In this document: positions 1-7,087 of the stretch, piece by piece | How positions within the stretch are numbered: position 1 is the first letter of the stretch | Layout of the letters: every line of letters begins with the position of its first letter | Assembly: GCA_945902255.1 (NCBI GenBank) | Contig: CAMDMO010000057.1 | Span: 1 to 10,177, forward strand | Length of the DNA stretch: 10,177 nt | Source of the DNA: Rickettsia typhi | Lineage (GTDB): Bacteria; Pseudomonadota; Alphaproteobacteria; Rickettsiales; UBA1997 | Direction of reading: 5' to 3' | Notes under the pieces: model-generated | Database searches by the model: none | Told to the model about the DNA's origin: nothing | The model's input: the letters and a program-made list of their open reading frames with translations, nothing else | Translations under genes and position numbers: made by a program

Positions 1-1
1 A

Positions 2-379
2 ATAGCGGTAATGGATTTTGGCTGCATGATGAAAAAAGAACATCGTGGCAGCGCCGCTTTATTTGCGTGCTCAGCCATGGCAAAACGCAGTTTTCAACTG
101 GTGAATTCAGTAGAAAAAATTGTTGCTAGTGCTTTATCTGATAATTATGGATCACAAGCAATTTTCTTAAGAATTGGTTTAGAATATGCAGGACAAACCA
201 CAAAAGAAAATGGATTGCAGGTTAATGTGTATGAATTAACAAGAGAGAATTTCTTATCCCCCAAACCTCGAATAAGAGTTTCAAGCATCAAAAATCATGT
301 AAATGAAATATCAGCTCCAAAACCCATCTCTAGCAGTCAGCTAGGATTTACTCAACCACTTTGCGCAAGAGGAATATAA
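2..379 (+). CDS. Hypothetical protein, possibly 5'-truncated by the window edge
   Basis: I do not recognise this protein. The frame is open from the first codon of the window (ATA GCG GTA precede the first ATG at 11), so the true start may lie upstream; read from 11 it gives 122 residues. No signal peptide, membrane span or family motif is visible. The N-terminal third is Ala/Ser/Lys-rich (GSAALFACSAMAKRSF), the middle has an Ile/Leu/Tyr-rich stretch (FLRIGLEYAG), and the C-terminal 50 residues are basic and Ser/Pro-rich. The first 80 bases are less AT-rich than the genes that follow. It ends 10 bases before the phzF-like gene on the same strand, so the two could share a transcript. No other frame or the opposite strand stays open across the whole stretch, which is the main argument that it is coding. 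It could still be a degraded gene end. Confidence 0.4.
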   Translation: MAVMDFGCMMKKEHRGSAALFACSAMAKRSFQLVNSVEKIVASALSDNYGSQAIFLRIGLEYAGQTTKENGLQVNVYELTRENFLSPKPRIRVSSIKNHVNEISAPKPISSSQLGFTQPLCARGI

Positions 380-389
380 GTTAACCATC

Positions 390-1247
390 ATGATATTTTT
401 TAACTCTTCAGCTTTTAATTTTGACGATAATATTATTAATGCAGTTGGTAATCCTGCGAATGTAGTCATCTTCACATCAAAAGAAAATATGAATGATGAT
501 ACAATGTCAAAAATTGCCTATAATAAATTTCCCATTACTGTTTTTTTACAACAACGCGGTAATATAAATGAATTTGATCTTCGATTCTATACGAAAGATG
601 GTAAAGAATTTGGCCTATGTGGTCATGGCACCATTTGCGCAGCTGGGGTTATAAATGCTGCTTACAAAAATCTATCAACAAATATTTCTTTTCACTTAAG
701 TGATGCTAGAGTTATTGAAGCTTCACTTGGTAAAAACCAAGCCACTATTAAATTTCCAACCACCGATGTTGAGTTGTTAAAAAATAAAATAACAGCCGAA
801 AAATTATGCGAAATTTTTAATATAAAAGAAACTGATGTAGCAAATATTTATCAAGCCAAATCTATAAGGGATTATATTATATATTTAAAAGACCCTAAAA
901 CTCTTAGAAATATCAAACCAAATCTTGATTTGATTTTAAAATATTCTGCAGAATTAAATTCTAGAATTATTACAATTTTTTCTGATACAAATTTTGCTGA
1001 TTTTAATATTGAAGTTAGAGTTTTTTCACATTTGATTGTAGGGAAAAATATTGGCGACGGAGAAGATGTAGCCTGCGGCTCAGCCAATTGCTCTATTGCA
1101 CCAATTTTAAACAAAGATTCTTATAAAACACTTTTTCCATATCAATATAATGAATTGCATCAATTCGGCGGAGTTCAGATGATAGAATATGATAAGAAAA
1201 ATAAATCTATTAAAATTACCGGTGGTTTTAAAGTTGAAGAACTATAA
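390..1247 (+). CDS. PhzF-family isomerase/epimerase-like protein
   Basis: A 285-residue protein of the PhzF family, which has the two-lobed diaminopimelate-epimerase fold; 280-300 residues is usual. Seen in order: GNPANVVIF at 20-28 (usual GNPAAVV), DLRFYTKDGKEFGLCGHGT at 63-81 (usual LRWFTP...DLCGHAT), GDGEDVACGSANCSIAP at 222-238 (usual EDPVTGSAHCALAP) and a late QFGGVQM at 258-264 (usual S/RGG). The Glu of the NLSET motif, the proton shuttle in PhzF, appears replaced: KFPITVF at 46-52 puts Ile49 there. Cys77 and Cys229 fall where DapF has its two catalytic cysteines. Substrate is unknown; PhzF-like proteins are mostly uncharacterised, and no phenazine genes are nearby. The start is the first ATG after an in-frame stop. 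An AGAGGA lies about 16 bases upstream, too far for a normal ribosome site. A 184-base gap separates it from the next gene. Confidence 0.85.
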   Translation: MIFFNSSAFNFDDNIINAVGNPANVVIFTSKENMNDDTMSKIAYNKFPITVFLQQRGNINEFDLRFYTKDGKEFGLCGHGTICAAGVINAAYKNLSTNISFHLSDARVIEASLGKNQATIKFPTTDVELLKNKITAEKLCEIFNIKETDVANIYQAKSIRDYIIYLKDPKTLRNIKPNLDLILKYSAELNSRIITIFSDTNFADFNIEVRVFSHLIVGKNIGDGEDVACGSANCSIAPILNKDSYKTLFPYQYNELHQFGGVQMIEYDKKNKSIKITGGFKVEEL

Positions 1248-1431
1248 ACGACAATTTGTCGCTAAATATAGCATACTAAACTATATCCGTCTCATTTTGA
1301 CTCAAGAAATAAATCAATTTTAAAAAAACACACTTCGCACTTGAGCTTTTGATAAAAAAGATTTCTATGAACCATATATCACAAACGCCCAATTTATTTA
1401 GTTTTCATTCAATCAAAGAAAAGTTTAAATA
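1248..1431 (+). promoter_or_regulatory. Intergenic leader upstream of the TonB receptor, with a candidate promoter
   Basis: The 184-base gap before the receptor gene is the natural place for its promoter. A TTGACT at 1297-1302 followed 16 bases later by TTTAAA (1319-1324) is the best -35/-10 pair I can see; the -10 is weak. CTCAAG (1301-1306) and CTTGAG (1340-1345, followed by CTTTT) could form a long-looped stem. CGACAATTTGTCG just after the phzF-like stop forms a small 5-bp hairpin but lacks a T run, so it is not a convincing terminator. A 21-codon open frame (1367-1432) ends in TAATG, overlapping the receptor start. No convincing Fur box was seen. Confidence 0.3.
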
Positions 1432-3429
1432 ATGAGAAATTCCAAACTGTTTTCTACCGCGTTGTGCTTTTTAGCAATGGTATCTACACCAGCAAATTCT
1501 GCAGTACTTGAAAGTGAGCAAAGTGACAATAAAAAAACTAGCTTCAATATTTTTGATACACAAATTTTCTCATTATCAAAAAAGAAGGAAAATTCCTTCG
1601 ACGCTCCTTCTGCTACATATATTTTAACATCAGAAGAAATTAGAAGATCTGGCGCAACTTCAATTCCAGAATCTCTAAGATTAGTTCCGGGTTTACAAGT
1701 AGCTAGAATTGATGGTAATAAATGGGCGATTTCTGCTCGCGGATTCAATGGACAATTTTCCAATAAATTATTGGTAATGATAGATGGAAGAACCATTTAT
1801 ACCCCAGTGTTTTCAGGCGTATTATGGGATATTCAAGATTATGTATTAGAAGATATTGACAGAATTGAAGTTGTAAGAGGCCCTGGTGGAACTATTTGGG
1901 GAGCTAATGCAGTAAACGGCGTAATTAATATCATTACAAAAAGTGCCGTACAAACTCAAGGCTCTTATGTTTCTCAAATAATAGGAAATCAAGATAGATC
2001 AATTTCGGAAGTTAGATATGGTGGAAAAACCGCAAGCCAAGATGCTTATCGTTTATATGCAAAAAAAGCGGTTAGAGATGGTTTAGAAAAAAAAGGTGGA
2101 AGCATGACTCACAATGATGGAAACACTCAAAATAGAGCTGGCTTTAAATATGACATAACCTCAATTAAGGATAGCACAATTTCACTTCATGGAGACACTT
2201 ACGAAGGTAGAGCACAAAATTATTTCTCTGGCGCACCATTAAATTATCAAAATGACAAAGATTCTCGCGGCGGGAATATTGCAGTTAATTGGGATAAAAG
2301 GCTATCTAAAAAATCGAACTTTACCCTAAGCTCTTATGTTGATTATGATCAATTTTCAATGCCTGTATTTAGAAGAAGCGCAAAAACTTACGATATTGAT
2401 TTTCAACATTTTTATGATTTCTCATCAGAAAATCAATTTTCATGGGGTACTGGTTACAGAAGAATTAACGATCATATAAAACCGACCCCAGTATCATCTG
2501 GATTAGTAATATTTAATTATAACCCAAAAAGCATGAACAGCTATATTTATAGCGCATTCGTGCAAGATAAAATAGGAATAATTGCTGATAAACTTTATTT
2601 AACAGTTGGTTCAAAATTCTTAAAAAATAATTTTACCGGCTTTGAAATTCAACCAAATGCTAAATTAGCTTATTATCCAACTAGAAACCAAACAGTTTGG
2701 GCATCAGTTTCAAGAGCGGTAAGAACTCCAACCAGAAATGAAGATGGACTAAATTTAGCAGGCGGAGCGCAGCAAGGTAATACTAGTTACAGCTCTGAAA
2801 CTTTAGTAGCCTACGAATTAGGATATAGAATAAAACCATCTCGCAAAGTAACTATCGACGCCTCAACTTTTGTAAATCAATATAGCTCGCTAAGAACATT
2901 TGATACTGTTCCAACTGGAAGATCTGCTAATAATAATGCTTATGGCGAATCTTACGGTTTTGAATTGTCAACTAAATGGCAAACTACTAATGATTTAAAA
3001 TTAGAAGCAAGTTATGACTTTTTAAAAACCGATATACATCTAAATAGAGCCTCTACTGATGCAACCGGATCAAGCTCCTTACAAATGGCAACTGAAGGAC
3101 AATCACCTCGCAATCAATTCAAGATTAAGTCTTTTTATAACATCACTCCGAAACTTGAGTTTGACAATATCTTATATTATGTAAGTGGCTTGCCAACTGC
3201 AAATGCAGTAGCTAACCCATCTACCGGAGTTATAACTACAGGCCCAGGAATTCCATCTTATTTTAGATTAGATACCAGACTTGGTTATCTTGTTACAAAA
3301 AATCTTGATCTAAGTGTTGGTCTGCAAGACATCTTAAATCAAACTCACACTGAGTTTAAAGCGGCAACATTTAACACCCCAACACAAATGGGCAGGACTT
3401 ATTATTTTAAACTTGCTTGGCAATATTAA
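1432..3429 (+). CDS. TonB-dependent outer-membrane receptor
   Basis: A 665-residue outer-membrane receptor. It starts with a signal peptide (MRNSKLFSTALCFLAMVSTP, cut near residues 23-25). The plug domain spans about 57-170, with clear family motifs: EEIRRSGATSIPESLRLVPG (68-87), ISARGFNG (100-107), LLVMIDGR (113-120), IEVVRGPGGTIWGANAVNGV (145-164) and INIITK (165-170). The remaining ~490 residues alternate short polar and aromatic strands as in a 22-strand barrel, and the protein ends in FKLAWQY with a terminal aromatic, the signal read by the Bam complex. The substrate cannot be told from sequence; this plug type differs from classic siderophore receptors, and no clear TonB box is visible after the signal peptide. 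From family knowledge, receptors with this plug often sit beside YfiR/DUF4154 genes, exactly as here (28 bases downstream). Length is typical and the frame is intact. Confidence 0.93.
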   Translation: MRNSKLFSTALCFLAMVSTPANSAVLESEQSDNKKTSFNIFDTQIFSLSKKKENSFDAPSATYILTSEEIRRSGATSIPESLRLVPGLQVARIDGNKWAISARGFNGQFSNKLLVMIDGRTIYTPVFSGVLWDIQDYVLEDIDRIEVVRGPGGTIWGANAVNGVINIITKSAVQTQGSYVSQIIGNQDRSISEVRYGGKTASQDAYRLYAKKAVRDGLEKKGGSMTHNDGNTQNRAGFKYDITSIKDSTISLHGDTYEGRAQNYFSGAPLNYQNDKDSRGGNIAVNWDKRLSKKSNFTLSSYVDYDQFSMPVFRRSAKTYDIDFQHFYDFSSENQFSWGTGYRRINDHIKPTPVSSGLVIFNYNPKSMNSYIYSAFVQDKIGIIADKLYLTVGSKFLKNNFTGFEIQPNAKLAYYPTRNQTVWASVSRAVRTPTRNEDGLNLAGGAQQGNTSYSSETLVAYELGYRIKPSRKVTIDASTFVNQYSSLRTFDTVPTGRSANNNAYGESYGFELSTKWQTTNDLKLEASYDFLKTDIHLNRASTDATGSSSLQMATEGQSPRNQFKIKSFYNITPKLEFDNILYYVSGLPTANAVANPSTGVITTGPGIPSYFRLDTRLGYLVTKNLDLSVGLQDILNQTHTEFKAATFNTPTQMGRTYYFKLAWQY

Positions 3430-3457
3430 ACCTCAAAAAAACCCAATTTTAAGAGAA

Positions 3458-3958
3458 GTGAAAAAAATTAATTTTATTAATCACGAGTTTGCCGCTGTCT
3501 TTTTGGCTTTATTATTCATAATCACAAACTCTTTCGCGGGAGCCGGTGATGAAGATGAAGCATCGGCATATGTCTCTTTTATTGAGACGATAGTGCAAAC
3601 AACTCAAGGTCTAAATACTCACGGAGTGCTTTGCGTGCTTGGTAGTGACGAGATATCTAAAATTATCGCTGCCAGCGTTAAGTCTGTAATTAACTTAAAT
3701 TCAGATCCAAGTAAATATACCTCTTGCAAAGCGATTTATATAGCTAAAGATAAAAATAAAAATGTAAGAACTTATATTGAGCAATTTAACAGTAAAAAAA
3801 TTCTTACCATTGCAACATTTGACGGATTTACAGAAGGGGGCGGATTATTACAAATTGAAACTGGAAGAAGAAATTTTGAATTAACTCTAAACACAGAAGT
3901 GGCTAAAAAAACTGGCATAAAGCTAAACGCTTTAGCTTTATCGTTAGTAATTAATTAA
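3458..3958 (+). CDS. YfiR-family (DUF4154) periplasmic protein
   Basis: From GTG at 3458 the protein is 166 residues and opens with a clean signal peptide: MKKINF, a hydrophobic core AAVFLALLFIITN, then SFA before GAGDEDE (cut near 27). An in-frame ATG at 3413 would overlap the receptor gene and bury the signal peptide 15 residues in, so GTG is preferred; AAGAGAA sits just before it. Family features are LCVLG (58-62), Cys90 before KAIYI, KKILTIATFDGFTEGGG (113-129, usual VLTVSD...GG), and RRNFELTLNTEVAKKTGIKL (137-156, usual vrFeiNl.aa..aglkl). Cys59 and Cys90 probably form the conserved disulfide. In Pseudomonas, YfiR is a periplasmic repressor of the diguanylate cyclase YfiN; no cyclase is visible here. 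The N-terminal helix is divergent from the usual AAFLYNFAKFVEWP pattern. It sits between the TonB receptor and an Hpt gene, suggesting a signalling role. Confidence 0.82.
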   Translation: MKKINFINHEFAAVFLALLFIITNSFAGAGDEDEASAYVSFIETIVQTTQGLNTHGVLCVLGSDEISKIIAASVKSVINLNSDPSKYTSCKAIYIAKDKNKNVRTYIEQFNSKKILTIATFDGFTEGGGLLQIETGRRNFELTLNTEVAKKTGIKLNALALSLVIN

Positions 3959-3966
3959 TAAATCTT

Positions 3967-4323
3967 ATGAAAGAAATTAACAAAAACCAAGCTATCGATA
4001 TAGAATTTTTAAGAAGCATAATCGAAAATGATTTTGAATTCGAAAAAGAACTTTTTGCAATTTTTTCAGAAAATGCTACGCGCAATGTCACAAAAATGGA
4101 AGATGCAATTAAGAGTGGTGATAGCAATTCTTGGTATATGTCATCTCACGCTTTTAAAGGCGCCTCAGCTTCAATAGGAGCATTCCAACTATCAAATATA
4201 TTGGAATATGCACAAAAACATCCAGAAGATAATATAGAACAAAAAAATGAGATTCTATCTAAAGTAAAAGATGAGTTAAAACTTGTACTAGATTTTATCA
4301 CTAAAGAGATAGCTGGTAAATAA
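3967..4323 (+). CDS. Single-domain Hpt (histidine phosphotransfer) protein
   Basis: A 118-residue cytoplasmic all-helical protein, the size of a lone Hpt domain. The phospho-acceptor motif is SSHAFKGASASIGAFQLSN (59-77), with His61 as the predicted phosphorylated residue and Lys64/Gly65 and Gly71 in the usual HxxKGxSxxxG places. The preceding helix (FEFEKELFAIFSENATRNVTKM) and the acidic or Ser-rich linker before the motif match the family. Hpt proteins pass phosphate between a hybrid histidine kinase and a response regulator; neither is in the window. The gene starts 8 bases after the yfiR-like stop, so it is very likely cotranscribed with the receptor and YfiR protein. No Shine-Dalgarno sequence is visible before the ATG. 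The gene is followed by a 115-base convergent gap with nhaA in which I see no convincing terminator. Confidence 0.85.
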   Translation: MKEINKNQAIDIEFLRSIIENDFEFEKELFAIFSENATRNVTKMEDAIKSGDSNSWYMSSHAFKGASASIGAFQLSNILEYAQKHPEDNIEQKNEILSKVKDELKLVLDFITKEIAGK

Positions 4324-4438
4324 TTTTAAAACACATCCAAGGGCGCGCAAGAAGCTATGCACATGATTCTTAAGAGCAGAATTTTAAACCAAAAAGATGA
4401 AACATAAAGTGAGTGTTTTGAGGTTAAAATAGTATAGC

Positions 4439-5611
4439 TTAAATTGATTTTCTGGAAATGTTATTAGTGGCATAATAAGCAATTCCAAGTCCATAAATAA
4501 TCGATAATAAAGACCCAAAAAACACCCCTATTCTTACTTCATTCATCATATAATCATCGCCCACAAAAGCTAATGATCCAATGAATAAGCTCATGGTAAA
4601 GCCTATGCCGGTAAATATAGAGGCGGCATAAAATTCAAGCCAATTTGCGCCATTTGGAAGATTGGTAATTTTGAATTTTATTGCCAAAAAGCTAAATAAC
4701 ATCACACCTAATTGTTTTCCAAAAAATAATCCAAGAATAACGCCAATCACAAGTTCGTCAAAAAATATTTCTGGAGAAAAATTTTCAATTCTAACTCCCG
4801 CATTAGCAAAAGCAAAAACTGGTAAAATTAATAAATTTACAATCGGGGTAATTTTATGAGCCAGCTTTTCTAATAATTTTTCATTATGAATTTTAAATGG
4901 AATGAATAAAGCCAATATAACGCCTGCTAAGGTTGCATGAACCCCTGACTTCAAAATTACCAACCATAAGAAAAATCCTAAAATTAAATAAAGTGAAATT
5001 TTATTATAATTTCTAGTTCTCAAAAGAAATAAAGCGATGATGACAATTACAGCAAGGCCCAAATAAACTAAGCTAATTTTTTGTGAATAAAAAATCGCAA
5101 TAATCAAAATCGCCATTAAATCATCTATAACTGCCAAGGCCACTAAAAATATTTTTAAAGAACTGGAAATTTTTTTACCAAAAAGCGAAATTATTGCATA
5201 AGCAAAGGCAATGTCAGTTGCGGTTGGAATAGCAAAACCTTTTAAATTTGATAAAATTTTATGATTAAAACAATAAAAAATTAACGCCGGAACAATCACG
5301 CCACCACATGCAGCAATTAGCGGCAAGGCTATTTTACTTTTACTTGAAAGTTCACCCGTTAACACTTCTTTTTTCAGCTCCATTCCCACTAATAAAAAGA
5401 ATATCGTCATCAAGCCATCATTTATCCCGTCGCGAATTGTAAAGCCATCATTATAAAAAGAGCTAAGCGATAAATTAGTTAAAATAAGATTTTGATAAGC
5501 ATCATAACTTGCGGAATTAGCAAGAAAAACAGCTGACAAGGTTGCAAATGCAAGTAAAATTCCAGTCGAAGCTTCTAGTGCTAAAAAGTTTTTAAAAGCT
5601 TTCTTAATCAT
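4439..5611 (-). CDS. nhaA: Na+/H+ antiporter NhaA
   Basis: A 390-residue inner-membrane antiporter exchanging two protons for one sodium ion; the E. coli protein has 388 residues. About twelve hydrophobic segments are seen. Key residues fall at nearly the E. coli numbering: AIPTATDIAFA (127-137) with Thr132 and Asp133 of the broken helix, VIDDLMAI (161-168) with the ion-binding pair Asp163/Asp164, and SGVHATLAG (222-230) with His225 of the pH sensor. FGKQLGV (297-303) supplies the Lys of helix X (Lys299, E. coli Lys300), and FTGIGFTMSLFIGSLAF (333-349) is the late signature. The start ATG lies 8 bases beyond the lptB stop, so it is probably the last gene of an lptA-lptB-nhaA transcript. The usual Gly after DDL is Met here (DDLMAI); otherwise nothing is unusual. 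No Shine-Dalgarno is seen. Confidence 0.96.
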   Translation of the reverse strand: MIKKAFKNFLALEASTGILLAFATLSAVFLANSASYDAYQNLILTNLSLSSFYNDGFTIRDGINDGLMTIFFLLVGMELKKEVLTGELSSKSKIALPLIAACGGVIVPALIFYCFNHKILSNLKGFAIPTATDIAFAYAIISLFGKKISSSLKIFLVALAVIDDLMAILIIAIFYSQKISLVYLGLAVIVIIALFLLRTRNYNKISLYLILGFFLWLVILKSGVHATLAGVILALFIPFKIHNEKLLEKLAHKITPIVNLLILPVFAFANAGVRIENFSPEIFFDELVIGVILGLFFGKQLGVMLFSFLAIKFKITNLPNGANWLEFYAASIFTGIGFTMSLFIGSLAFVGDDYMMNEVRIGVFFGSLLSIIYGLGIAYYATNNISRKSI

Positions 5612-5619
5612 ATTTATTT

Positions 5620-6345
5620 TTATATTTTAAAATCTTCACCAAGATATACTTTTCTAACTTCGCTATTATTAATAATTTCATCTTTTGATCCAGACGCTAG
5701 AATCATTCCATCATATACAATATAAGCCCGATCAACAATTGAAAGTGTTTCGCGCACATTGTGATCTGTAATTAAAACACCAATACCGCGATGTTTCAAA
5801 TGGCAAACCATTTGCCTAATATCATTAACTGCAATTGGATCAACTCCCGCAAATGGCTCATCAAGCAATATAAATGAAGGGTTTGTAGCTAAAGCTCGCG
5901 CAATTTCTACCCTCCTTCTTTCTCCCCCAGATAGCGACAAAGCATGAGATTTTCTGATATGAGTAATTGAAAATTCTTGCAATAATTGCTCTAACTTTTC
6001 TTCGCGCTTATTTTTTTCTGTTTCAGAAATTTCAAGAATGGAATAGATATTATCTTCAACATTCATGCCACGAAAAATCGATGCTTCTTGCGGCAAATAT
6101 CCAACTCCAAGTCTGGCGCGTTGATACATTGGCATAGTTGTAATATCTAGCTGATTAAGAAAAATATTTCCCGAAGTTGCGTCAACTAAACCAACAATCA
6201 TGTAAAAACAAGTGGTCTTACCAGCGCCGTTTGGTCCAAGCAAGCCAACTACTTCGCCCTGCTTAATATTTAGGCTAATATCGCGAATAACCTTTTTCTT
6301 GCCATATTTTTTACTAAGATTTTTTATCGCTAAAATTTTATTCAT
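5620..6345 (-). CDS. lptB: LPS export ABC transporter ATP-binding protein LptB
   Basis: A 241-residue cytoplasmic ATPase that, with LptF and LptG, powers lipopolysaccharide extraction from the inner membrane. Motifs in order: Walker A GPNGAGKTT (37-45), Q-loop Gln86 in YLPQEASIF (83-91), ABC signature LSGGERRR (138-145), Walker B FILLDEP (158-164) with catalytic Glu163, the D-loop GVDP (167-170), and the switch His195 in TDHNVRET. The IFRGMNVEDNI stretch after the Q-loop and the C-terminal YLGEDFKI are typical of LptB and separate it from the related branched-chain amino acid ATPases. The length equals that of the E. coli protein (241). It follows lptA on the same strand, but 175 bases away, a gap filled by a palindromic element. 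lptC, usually next to lptA, is not in the window, nor are lptF and lptG. Confidence 0.97.
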   Translation of the reverse strand: MNKILAIKNLSKKYGKKKVIRDISLNIKQGEVVGLLGPNGAGKTTCFYMIVGLVDATSGNIFLNQLDITTMPMYQRARLGVGYLPQEASIFRGMNVEDNIYSILEISETEKNKREEKLEQLLQEFSITHIRKSHALSLSGGERRRVEIARALATNPSFILLDEPFAGVDPIAVNDIRQMVCHLKHRGIGVLITDHNVRETLSIVDRAYIVYDGMILASGSKDEIINNSEVRKVYLGEDFKI

Positions 6346-6362
6346 TTGGTTTTTTTAATTAT

Positions 6363-6515
6363 TAACGCTAATTCGGGATAAAAAAACCTCAAAACTCGTC
6401 ATCCTTGGGCTGAAGGGTCAGAGGATCTCATAAGTTTTGCTTAAGGAGCGATCCTCGAAGCTTCCCATCAAGGATGACAGGGTTTAACATGTTTTTTATC
6501 CCGAACTTGGCGTTA
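6363..6515. repeat. Nested palindromic intergenic element (RPE/MITE-like) between lptA and lptB
   Basis: A 153-base structured element fills nearly the whole lptA-lptB gap. The outer arms are TAACGC (6363-6368) with GCGTTA (6510-6515) and CGGGATAAAAAA (6374-6385) with TTTTTTATCCCG (6492-6503), joined by a short mismatch. An inner pair is GTCATCCTTG (6398-6407) with CAAGGATGAC (6469-6478), then an imperfect stretch, then GAGGATC (6421-6427) with GATCCTC (6450-6456), and a TAAG-TTTTG-CTTA tip (6431-6443). The inner part is clearly richer in G+C than its surroundings. Design and the GTCATCC/GGATGAC ends recall the dispersed palindromic repeats of Rickettsiales and related alphaproteobacteria; membership of such a family is inference. 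The T-rich stretch after each inner arm means the hairpin could also attenuate transcription or shape mRNA processing between lptA and lptB. Confidence 0.8.
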
Positions 6516-6520
6516 TTAGA

Positions 6521-7087
6521 TCACTTCTTGTCTTCGCCAATAATTACCATAACTCTTTTATCTTCAGATTTATTGACAGAGTTTGATTTTACAGACTCCT
6601 TCCCTTGTCTTCCAACAAAGTGACCTTTTTTAGTTTTTATATTATAAATAAATTTATCGCCACTAGCAATTGAAGTACCATCATTTACAATAACATTTTG
6701 CTCTAAAACAAAGATATCTTCATTTGGATCATAATAACCAGTATCGCCGCTGGCAATATATTCCGAACCAAAAACCTTTACATTTTCTTTCGCATCAATT
6801 CTTTTGATTGAAGATTTATCATTATTTAAGCCGCTTCCCTTTTCTTCATCATAAAACATAATCATTTTTTGCGCTAACAAGCTGCTATCTTCCTTTTCAA
6901 CCACAACATTACCAACAAAATTAATCACTTGCGTTTTTCTCTTGATGTCGATGATATCTGACCTTATTCTGGTTGGCTGCTCTTTTACAGTAGTAGTTTT
7001 TGATTTTTCTTCACCCAGAGCTTTATTGCAGCTTATGAATAAAATATTGCAATAAATTATCGATAATAAAATCTTTTTTAAATTCAT
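6521..7087 (-). CDS. lptA: LPS transport periplasmic protein LptA (OstA-like)
   Basis: From ATG at 7087 the protein has 188 residues; a longer frame from 7135 would place 16 basic residues before the signal peptide and run into the divergent gene, so the shorter start is chosen. The signal segment is MNLKKILLSIIYCNILFIS, with Cys20 forming a poor lipobox (F-I-S-C), so a lipoprotein is possible but unproven. The OstA/LptA beta-jellyroll begins near 40: IRSDIIDIKRKTQVINFVGN (41-60), VVVEKEDSSLLAQKMIMFYD (61-80), GSEYIASGDTGYYDPNEDIF (107-126) and a further strand repeat DGTSIASGDKFIYNIKTKKG (136-155). LptA forms the periplasmic bridge carrying lipopolysaccharide from LptC to LptD. The highly charged tail (KSEDKRVMVIIGEDKK) is typical of alphaproteobacterial members. 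It heads the leftward lptA-lptB-nhaA set, and its start codon overlaps that of the DUF192 gene. Confidence 0.9.
   Translation of the reverse strand: MNLKKILLSIIYCNILFISCNKALGEEKSKTTTVKEQPTRIRSDIIDIKRKTQVINFVGNVVVEKEDSSLLAQKMIMFYDEEKGSGLNNDKSSIKRIDAKENVKVFGSEYIASGDTGYYDPNEDIFVLEQNVIVNDGTSIASGDKFIYNIKTKKGHFVGRQGKESVKSNSVNKSEDKRVMVIIGEDKK

Noticed and set aside
872..1114. Minus-strand open frame of 80 codons inside the phzF-like gene
   Set aside because: It lies fully antisense to a gene with clear family motifs and shows no motif of its own.
1250..1262. CGACAATTTGTCG hairpin after the phzF-like gene as a terminator
   Set aside because: It has a 5-bp stem but no T run after it; it may be chance.
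1425..1796. Minus-strand open frame of 123 codons over the receptor N-terminus
   Set aside because: Antisense shadow of the signal peptide and plug region; no recognisable domain.
3413..3457. Upstream ATG start for the yfiR-like gene
   Set aside because: It would overlap the receptor gene and put 15 residues ahead of the signal peptide; GTG at 3458 gives a standard signal peptide.
4366..4385. Small hairpin ATTCT-AGAAT followed by TTT between hpt and nhaA, as a bidirectional terminator
   Set aside because: The stem is only 5 AT-rich pairs and the T run is short; it is too weak to call a terminator.
4662..4859. Plus-strand open frame of 65 codons inside nhaA
   Set aside because: Antisense to a well-conserved transporter with intact motifs; low-complexity Lys/Asn/Ile composition typical of AT-rich shadows.
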